Source: Trebonia sp. (GTDB lineage: Bacteria; Actinomycetota; Actinomycetes; Streptosporangiales; Streptosporangiaceae). From it: a stretch of DNA of 10,956 nucleotides. The translations under genes were made by a program, and so were the position numbers. Of this stretch, positions 6,389 through 10,956 are shown piece after piece (the stretch's first letter is position 1; each line of letters begins with the position of its first letter). The DNA lies in assembly GCA_030043595.1 (NCBI GenBank), contig JASHXJ010000124.1, forward strand, positions 1 through 10,956. The letters are read 5' to 3'. Below the pieces are notes generated by a model. The model searched no databases. It was not told where the DNA came from and saw only the letters and a list, made by a program, of their open reading frames with translations.

Positions 6389-7510
6389 ATGCGGACACAG
6401 GCGGCCGTGCTGTGGGAGAGCGGCACCGACTGGAAGGTCGAGGAGATCGAGCTCGATCCGCCGCGCGCCGGGGAGGTGCTGGTCCGGGTCGCCGCCGCGG
6501 GCCTGTGCCACTCTGAGGAGCACCACCTCACCGGCGACGTGCCGTTTGCCGCGCCGATGATCGGCGGCCACGAGGGCGCCGGCTACGTCGAGGCGGTCGG
6601 CCCCGGCGTCACGCTCACCAAGCCGGGCGACTACATCGTGTTCTCCTCGATCCCCAACTGCGGCCGCTGCCCCTCGTGCGCCATCGGCCGGCAGAACCTC
6701 TGCGACCTGGCCGCGGTGATCATGGCAGGGAAGCAGATCGGCGACGGGACGTCACGGCACCACGTCGGGGACCAGGACCTGACGATCACCTGCATGGTCG
6801 GCTGCTATGCGCGGCACACGGTGGTGAACGAGGCCTCGGTGATCCCGGTCGACCCCGCGGTCCCGCCCGCGGCCGCCTGCCTCACCGGATGCGGCGTGGC
6901 GACCGGCTGGGGCAGCTCCGTGTACGCGGGCGGCGTCAGGCCCGGTGACAGCGTCGCGGTCGTCGGCGTGGGCGGGCTCGGCTCGGCCGCCGTCCAGGGC
7001 GCGCGGCTGGCGGGCGCGCGGCGGATCTTCGCGATCGACCCGGTGCCGTTCAAGCTGGACAAGGCGCGCGAGTTCGGCGCGACGCACGCCGCCCCCTCGG
7101 TCACCGACGCGCACGGCCTGATCCGGGAGGTCACCTGGGGCCGGATGTGCGACGTAGTGGTGCTGACCATGGGAGTGGGACGCGCGGACATGATGGACGA
7201 CATCCTCGCGCTCGCGGCCAAGCGCGGCCGGATCGTGGTCACGAACATCTACGCGGCCAGCGATACCCGGCCGAACCTCGCGCTGAACGGCCTCGCCCAG
7301 TGGGAGAAGCAGGTCGTCGGCTGCATCTTCGGCTCGGTCAACTCCCGCGCGGACATCCCCCGCCTGCTCGGCCTGTACCGGGACGGGCTGCTCGACCTCG
7401 ACGGGATGGTCACCAGGACCTACCCGCTCGAGGAGATCAACCAGGGCTACCAGGACATGCGGGACGGCAAGAACATCCGGGGCGTTCTGGTCATGCCGGA
7501 CACGACCTGA
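6389..7510 (+). CDS. NDMA-dependent (mycofactocin-associated) Zn alcohol dehydrogenase
   Basis: This 373-residue medium-chain dehydrogenase has catalytic zinc ligands C40 (GLCHSE), H61-E62 (GGHEGAG) and C168 (TGCGVATGWG). The structural zinc set C91, C94, C97 and C105 is complete. The Rossmann motif GVGGLG is at 193-198, and D217 at the end of the second strand favours NAD over NADP. The sequence matches the nicotinoprotein group assayed with N,N-dimethyl-nitrosoaniline (Rxyl_3153-like), whose NAD does not exchange and whose physiological oxidant is mycofactocin. Features include 'AAVLWESGTDWKVEEIELDPP', a loop with 'GDGTSRHHVGDQDLT', and the C-terminal 'EEINQGYQDMRDGKNIRGV'. ATG 6389 was chosen because GAGAGG (6373-6378) precedes it by 10 nt and it gives the normal N-terminus. 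It lies 14 nt after the SDR stop, clearly in the same operon. Substrate is probably a primary or secondary alcohol. Confidence 0.92.
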   Translation: MRTQAAVLWESGTDWKVEEIELDPPRAGEVLVRVAAAGLCHSEEHHLTGDVPFAAPMIGGHEGAGYVEAVGPGVTLTKPGDYIVFSSIPNCGRCPSCAIGRQNLCDLAAVIMAGKQIGDGTSRHHVGDQDLTITCMVGCYARHTVVNEASVIPVDPAVPPAAACLTGCGVATGWGSSVYAGGVRPGDSVAVVGVGGLGSAAVQGARLAGARRIFAIDPVPFKLDKAREFGATHAAPSVTDAHGLIREVTWGRMCDVVVLTMGVGRADMMDDILALAAKRGRIVVTNIYAASDTRPNLALNGLAQWEKQVVGCIFGSVNSRADIPRLLGLYRDGLLDLDGMVTRTYPLEEINQGYQDMRDGKNIRGVLVMPDTT

Positions 7511-7533
7511 GACACTAGGCGCGGAGGGGCGGT

Positions 7534-8547
7534 GTGGCGACGGGGCGAGGCGGCAGGCACTGGGCGCACGGGATCACGGCGCGCGCGGCGCGCGCCGGGC
7601 TCGCCGTCGCGGCCCCGCTGGCCGTCGCCGCCGCGCTCTTCGTCCTCTTCCTCGCGTTCCGCGGATCCCACGGCCACCCGCCCGCGCAGTCTTCCGATCC
7701 CGGGACGACACGGGGGGTGACCCCCGCCCCGGCGACCACCCCGGCGGCGAAGACCGCGCAGACCGTCGCCGGTCCGTCGCCCTCGCCCTCGCCGTCGCGG
7801 TCGGCGGCGCCGCGGTGGCACTCCGATCCGCTCGCCGCCGCCGCGTCGTACGCCGCGCAGCGCGCGGGCACGATCCTGGCCGCCGTCTACGACGTGCGGA
7901 CCGGCCAGACCTGGCGGCTCGGCCAGGGGCAGCCGCAGCCGGAGGCCAGCGTCGTCAAGCTGAACATCCTGGAGACCCTGCTCGCGCAGCGCAGTTCCGG
8001 GCTCTCGGCCGCCGACAAGCCGCTCGCCCAGCTGATGATCGAGGACAGCGACAACGACGCCGCCACGAGCCTGTGGTACGCCGCCGGGGGAGCGGCCGGG
8101 CTCCAGGCGTACAACGAGGCGGTCGGCCTGGCGGACACCACGCCGTCGTCCTGCGTGCAGTGCGCCGGGTTCCCCTGGCCGGGCTGGGGCCTGACCACGA
8201 CGGTCCCCGTCGACCAGCTCAGCCTGCTGAAAGAGCTCATCGAGCCCGGGACGCTGCTGACGCCCGCTGAGCGGGGCTATGCGCTGTCGCTCCTGGAGAA
8301 CGTCACGCCGTCACAGCGCTGGGGTGTCTCCGGCGGCGTCCCCGCCCAGGTGACGGTGGCGCTCAAGAACGGCTGGCTCCCGCTGAACGACGCGCAGACT
8401 GACTGGCAGGTCAACAGCGTCGGCTGGATCTCCGGCGACGGCAGGGACTACCTCATCGCCGTCCTCACCACGGGGAACCCCAGCGAGCAGTACGGCATCG
8501 ACACCATCGACCAGCTTTCCGCCATCGTCTGGGGCGCGATGGGCTAG
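7534..8547 (+). CDS. Membrane-anchored serine hydrolase, class A beta-lactamase-like fold
   Basis: This 337-residue protein has a short basic N-terminus, one hydrophobic segment (about residues 18-41) that anchors it or acts as an uncleaved signal, and a Pro/Ser/Thr-rich tether ('PSPSPSPSRS') to about residue 95. An outside catalytic domain follows. Active-site motifs are S139-V-V-K142 (SxxK), S172-D173-N174 (SDN), and K278-N279-G280 in place of KTG. I see no clear omega-loop glutamate with the ExxxN pattern of true class A beta-lactamases. That region instead has a CxxC pair (C207, C210). It is therefore more likely a penicillin-recognising or other cell-wall-linked serine hydrolase than a resistance enzyme. 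GTG 7534 has GGAGGGG (7523-7529) 4 nt upstream. It begins 23 nt after the dehydrogenase, so co-transcription is possible, but no functional link is evident. It faces the minus-strand genes tail to tail. Confidence 0.75.
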   Translation: MATGRGGRHWAHGITARAARAGLAVAAPLAVAAALFVLFLAFRGSHGHPPAQSSDPGTTRGVTPAPATTPAAKTAQTVAGPSPSPSPSRSAAPRWHSDPLAAAASYAAQRAGTILAAVYDVRTGQTWRLGQGQPQPEASVVKLNILETLLAQRSSGLSAADKPLAQLMIEDSDNDAATSLWYAAGGAAGLQAYNEAVGLADTTPSSCVQCAGFPWPGWGLTTTVPVDQLSLLKELIEPGTLLTPAERGYALSLLENVTPSQRWGVSGGVPAQVTVALKNGWLPLNDAQTDWQVNSVGWISGDGRDYLIAVLTTGNPSEQYGIDTIDQLSAIVWGAMG

Positions 8548-8633
8548 CACCGCGCCCCTGGCACGCCGCCCCCCGGTGGCTCCAGCGCACGGGGCTGACG
8601 TGACGGGCGGGACTGCGGGGGGAGTGGCGGGAC
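8548..8633. other. Convergent intergenic spacer with a weak hairpin and a short direct repeat
   Basis: This is the gap between two genes that converge. GCCGCC (8565-8570) can pair with GGTGGC (8575-8580), including one G-T pair, across a CCCC loop, but no T-run follows on either strand. GGCGGGAC occurs twice (8606-8613 and 8626-8633). Any terminator here is not of the classical type. Confidence 0.3.
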
Positions 8634-9554
8634 CTAGAGCTGGTTCCACTGGTAGGCGATGAGACCGTACTGCGCCGCTATCGGGTCCCACAGCGCGGCG
8701 AAGGCCTGCTTGTAATAGGTCGCGTCGTTGTCCGGAGTGGTCGCCGCCTGATAGCCCGGGTCCGAGGAGTCGTCCGGCGTGCAGCCGTCGTTGATCTCGT
8801 CGTTCGCCCATTCGGCGAAGTCCTGGTCCGCGGCGATCGAGGCCGTCCAGGCGTTCGCCAGGTCCTGCAGCATCGCCGCGGACAGCGCGGACCGGCCGTC
8901 CAGGCTCGCGAGGTCGGCGAGCAGCGTGCGCCGGGAATCGGCGGCACTCTCGAAAACCTGCGGGTCCTGGTTCAGGTTCGGCCCGCAGCTGTTGACGTCG
9001 CTGACCGCCTCGACGATCGCGGTCCGATCCGAGACGCTCTGCGCCAGCATCCCCGCCAGGTTCGTCGCGGCCTGCTGCTGCTGGGTCTGCTGCGGACTCG
9101 ATTGCGGCGTCACGGGCGCAGTGGACGAGTTGCTGTCAGACACCGGGGCCGTGGACTGCCCGGCGGGCGGTCCGGATGGCGAGCCTTGCGCGGAGCTGTT
9201 GCCCGCGTCGCTGGCCGTCTCGTTGTGGCTGAACGGGTGCGTGGTGAACACGACGGCCACGCCGGCCAGCACCAGGAGTGCGCACGCGATCAGCGCGGCC
9301 AGCGGCACGGGTGAGCGGCGCGGGGAACGCGGCGGCCCAGCCGGAGACGGTCCCGGCTGCGGCGGGTAGCTCTCCGGCGGGTAGCCCTGCGGAGGATAGC
9401 TCTGCGTCGGATAGTACGGCTGGCCCGGCGGTGGGTAGCCCTCCTGCGGCGCGGTCGGCGCGACCGCGACAGGCTGCCCGCACCCCCTGCAGAATCGCGC
9501 ATCTGGCGCTAGCTCTCGCCCGCATTGCGGGCAATTCCGGCTCGTTGCGGCCAT
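8634..9554 (-). CDS. Zinc-ribbon, proline-rich, single-pass membrane protein (paralogue A)
   Basis: This is a 306-residue protein of unknown function. A zinc ribbon opens it (C8, C11, C22, C25: CPQCG and CRGCG). A Pro/Tyr/Gln-rich linker follows (about 36-75, YPPQ-like units), then basic 'RSPRRS' and one membrane helix (about 83-105), so the N-terminus should be inside and the C-terminus outside. A Ser/Thr/Gln-rich tether (about 110-155) leads to a C-terminal domain of about 145 residues. That domain shares 'QQAAT', 'DRT', 'GRSAL.AAM', 'DPD'-like acidic spots, 'PDN.AT', 'KQAF.ALW.PIA..YGL' and a final 'NQ(L/I)' with the next gene. Two cysteines ('NSCG', 'DGC') are kept in both and may form a disulfide. 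ATG 9554 is preceded by purine-rich GAAGGGG and a G-run. I do not recognise the outer domain. The layout suggests a cell-envelope sensor or scaffold, which is inference only. Confidence 0.85.
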   Translation of the reverse strand: MAATSRNCPQCGRELAPDARFCRGCGQPVAVAPTAPQEGYPPPGQPYYPTQSYPPQGYPPESYPPQPGPSPAGPPRSPRRSPVPLAALIACALLVLAGVAVVFTTHPFSHNETASDAGNSSAQGSPSGPPAGQSTAPVSDSNSSTAPVTPQSSPQQTQQQQAATNLAGMLAQSVSDRTAIVEAVSDVNSCGPNLNQDPQVFESAADSRRTLLADLASLDGRSALSAAMLQDLANAWTASIAADQDFAEWANDEINDGCTPDDSSDPGYQAATTPDNDATYYKQAFAALWDPIAAQYGLIAYQWNQL

Positions 9555-9576
9555 CGCCCCCCCAACCCCTTCAAAT

Positions 9577-9606
9577 CAGGCTAAAGGAGCTTTCACCGCG
9601 CGCCAA
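9577..9606 (-). promoter_or_regulatory. Candidate promoter of paralogue A
   Basis: Reading on the minus strand, TTGGCG (9606-9601) stands 17 nt before TAGCCT (9583-9578). This resembles a housekeeping -35/-10 pair with optimal spacing, although both boxes are imperfect. The start codon is 23 nt beyond the -10 box. The -10 lies within TTAGCCTG, which recurs before the paralogous gene. An internal promoter here would let the two genes be expressed separately. Confidence 0.35.
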
Positions 9607-9629
9607 TACCATTCGGGCCAGCGGCGGGA

Positions 9630-10724
9630 TCAGATCTGGTTTACCTGGTAGGTTCGCAGCCCGTATCGCTTGGCGATCGGGTTCCACAGCGCGATGAAGG
9701 CCTGCTTGTCGTTGGTCGCCTGATTGTCGGGGCCGACTGACGCCTTCAGGTTGGGGTCCGAGGGGTTGCCCTTGTGGCAGCCGTGGGAGACCGCGTCGTC
9801 CGCCCACTTGGCGAGGTCGGAGTCCGCCTGGGCCGACGCCTGCCATGCGCCTGTCAGCTCGGTGATCATCGCGGCCGGCAGCGCCGAACGGCCGGGCATG
9901 GCGCGCAGCCGCGACAGCAGGGCCTGCCGGTTGCTGGCGTCGGCGGCCAGGGTCTTCGCGTCCGCCGGCAGCGCCTTGCAGCTGTCCGCGTTGACCACCG
10001 CGTCGATCACGCCGGTGCGGTCGGTGCCGCTCTGCGCGAGCAGGGTGGACAGTTGCGTCGCCGCCTGCTGCTCCGTGACCGCCGTGGCGCTGGCGGTGGC
10101 GGACGGCGTGCTGCCCGCCCCGCTGCTGCTCGCGGGCGGGTTGCTGCCGTGCATCGAGACGAGAACCGCGACCACGACGATCAGCACCAGCACCGCGGCG
10201 GTGACCGCCGGGACGAGGGGCCCGCTCGGGCGCCACCCGCGCGACCCGCCACCAGGAGCAGGGCCCTCGGGCGCCCCTGGCCACGGCCGCGGTCCCGGCC
10301 CCTGCGGCCCGTACTGCCCCTGCCCGCCGAACTGCCCCTGCGGCCCGTACTGTCCCTGCCCGCCGTACTGTCCCTGCCCGCCGAACTGCCCCTGCGGCCT
10401 GAACTGGCCCCCTCCGCTAAACGGAGGCGGCCCGCCGAACTGGCCATCGGGCCCCGGCCGCCGCTGCTGGAACAGCCCCTGCGGGCGGAGCATCCGCTCG
10501 GTGTCCGACATCGGCGGCGGGGGCGGCGGGGGCGGCGGCACTGGCGCCCCGTAGGGCGGCCCGCCGTATGGCGGTGGCGGTCCCGGGTAGGGCGAAGGCG
10601 GTGGCGGGGGTGGCGGCGCCTGGGCAGCACCGGCGGCCGGCTGCCCGCAGCTTCCGCAAAATCCCGTACCCGGTTCAACGAAGTACCCGCATGCCGGGCA
10701 CCACGAATCACCCATACCCACCAT
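9630..10724 (-). CDS. Zinc-ribbon, proline/glycine-rich, single-pass membrane protein (paralogue B)
   Basis: This 364-residue protein is homologous to its downstream neighbour. The zinc ribbon uses C9, C12, C23 and C26 (CPACG, CGSCG). A long linker (about 30-165) has proline runs and then five 6-residue units of the type G(G/P)QGQ(Y/F). A membrane helix (about 170-192, 'VLVLIVVVAVLV') follows, then a Ser/Ala/Thr tether and the outer domain with 'DSCK', 'GRSALPAAM', 'HGC', 'KQAFIALWNPIAKRYGL' and 'YQVNQI'. The start was set at ATG 10724 rather than ATG 10745. GAAAGG (10736-10731) lies 6 nt before 10724, the earlier ATG has no ribosome site, and the zinc ribbon then begins at the same depth as in paralogue A. 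Function is not known to me. The 75-nt spacing to paralogue A would also allow a two-gene transcript. Confidence 0.85.
   Translation of the reverse strand: MVGMGDSWCPACGYFVEPGTGFCGSCGQPAAGAAQAPPPPPPPSPYPGPPPPYGGPPYGAPVPPPPPPPPPMSDTERMLRPQGLFQQRRPGPDGQFGGPPPFSGGGQFRPQGQFGGQGQYGGQGQYGPQGQFGGQGQYGPQGPGPRPWPGAPEGPAPGGGSRGWRPSGPLVPAVTAAVLVLIVVVAVLVSMHGSNPPASSSGAGSTPSATASATAVTEQQAATQLSTLLAQSGTDRTGVIDAVVNADSCKALPADAKTLAADASNRQALLSRLRAMPGRSALPAAMITELTGAWQASAQADSDLAKWADDAVSHGCHKGNPSDPNLKASVGPDNQATNDKQAFIALWNPIAKRYGLRTYQVNQI
10311..10400 (-). repeat. Five tandem 18-bp units coding the Gly/Gln/Tyr-rich linker
   Basis: Units lie at 10383-10400 (RPQGQF), 10365-10382 and 10347-10364 (GGQGQY), 10329-10346 (GPQGQF) and 10311-10328 (GGQGQY). 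A decayed sixth unit (GPQGPG) follows at 10293-10310. The repeat is in frame inside paralogue B, so gain or loss of units would only change linker length. The pattern looks like slippage within a disordered cytoplasmic segment. Confidence 0.9.
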
Positions 10725-10747
10725 CGTGTGCCTTTCGGGTCCCATAG

Positions 10748-10755
10748 CAGGCTAA
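10748..10755 (-). promoter_or_regulatory. TTAGCCTG motif upstream of paralogue B
   Basis: This is the same 8-mer found before paralogue A (9584-9577). It stands 23 nt before the ATG at 10724, against 22 nt for paralogue A. It contains TAGCCT, a possible -10 box. No good -35 sits at 16-18 nt here; the nearest TTGGCT (10782-10777) is 22 nt away. This is a shared promoter element or simply a sequence kept since duplication. Confidence 0.25.
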
Positions 10756-10917
10756 GCCCACCCGCCCAGGCTCGGCAGCCAAACGGGAAGACTAGCGGCG
10801 CCCGGGGAGACGGCACGGCCCGTTCGGAAGAAAAAATTCATTCCCGACCTATGACGACAGCGGCGGCGCGCTGACAGAATGCGTGTGTCTTCGTCGGGGC
10901 CTGTCGCTGGGAGGCAG
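10756..10917. other. Divergent intergenic region with an AT-rich patch
   Basis: This spacer separates paralogue B (minus strand) from a gene that seems to start on the plus strand. It contains a short stretch, about 10828-10842, with a run of A's that stands out in such GC-rich DNA and could be part of a promoter for either direction. I could not find a convincing paired -35/-10 for either gene. Confidence 0.3.
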
Positions 10918-10956
10918 ATGCGAGCCGTCGCGCGGGCGGGCCGGGTGGCCAGTGCG
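10918..10956 (+). CDS. Start of an unidentified gene, cut by the window edge
   Basis: ATG 10918 is preceded by GGGAGG (10909-10914), and the frame stays open to the last base. It yields only 13 residues beginning MRAVARAGRV, basic and alanine-rich as many N-termini or signal peptides are. An in-frame ATG at 10879 would add 13 residues but has no ribosome site. Nothing can be said of function. Confidence 0.4.
   Translation, partial: MRAVARAGRVASA

Noticed and set aside
7534..8547. Calling the serine hydrolase an antibiotic-resistance beta-lactamase
   Set aside because: KTG is replaced by KNG, the general-base glutamate is not evident, and no resistance context is present.
10293..10400. Possible CRISPR array or intergenic repeat
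   Set aside because: The 18-bp units are directly adjacent with no spacers and are in frame in a coding region.
10725..10745. Earlier start of paralogue B at ATG 10745
   Set aside because: There is no ribosome site before it. GAAAGG fits ATG 10724, and the shared TTAGCCTG motif keeps the same distance only with the later start.
10850..10855. TATGAC as a -10 box for the rightmost gene
   Set aside because: No acceptable -35 box at 16-18 nt spacing; the upstream sequence there is GAAGAA.
9774..10874. Plus-strand open frame of 366 codons opposite paralogue B
   Set aside because: The minus-strand reading has a zinc ribbon, a membrane helix and homology to its neighbour. This one is arginine-rich repeat antisense.

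Overview
The window is very GC-rich, gene-dense DNA with GTG starts, short or overlapping gene junctions and strong G/C bias at third codon positions. This fits a high-GC actinobacterium. Two enzymes of families tied to the redox cofactor mycofactocin (a mycofactocin-coupled SDR and an NDMA-dependent alcohol dehydrogenase) point the same way. Genus cannot be decided from this stretch.

Positions 1-7510 read as one co-directional catabolic and uptake cluster on the + strand. It opens with the 3' end of a lipid-transfer-type thiolase. A four-copy 9-bp tandem repeat that encodes a 20-codon mini-ORF follows, then a Zn-ribbon/OB-fold (DUF35) partner protein. A perfect 13-bp inverted repeat lies over the DUF35 stop codon. 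Next comes a complete branched-chain-amino-acid-type (LIV/HAAT) ABC importer: lipoprotein binding protein, fused LivH-LivM permease, LivG-like ATPase and LivF-like ATPase. The cluster closes with the mycofactocin-coupled SDR and the Zn-dependent NDMA-type alcohol dehydrogenase. The simplest joint reading is import of a small or medium-sized organic substrate, oxidation of an alcohol by nicotinoprotein-type enzymes that hand electrons to mycofactocin, and carbon-carbon cleavage of a CoA thioester by the thiolase/DUF35 pair. The substrate cannot be read from the sequence.

Positions 7534-8547 hold a membrane-anchored serine hydrolase of the class A beta-lactamase-like fold, 23 bases after the dehydrogenase and perhaps not part of its function. 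It converges on two tandem minus-strand genes (9554-8634 and 10724-9630). These are clear paralogues of an unnamed family: N-terminal zinc ribbon, proline-rich linker, one membrane helix, and a conserved outer domain with two cysteines. Both carry TTAGCCTG 22-23 nt before the chosen start. At the right edge an apparent + strand gene begins (10918) and runs out of the window.

The most notable points are the mycofactocin-type oxidoreductases joined to a LIV importer and a thiolase/DUF35 pair, the repeat-built mini-ORF that links two genes by overlapping stop and start codons, and the duplicated zinc-ribbon membrane protein family.
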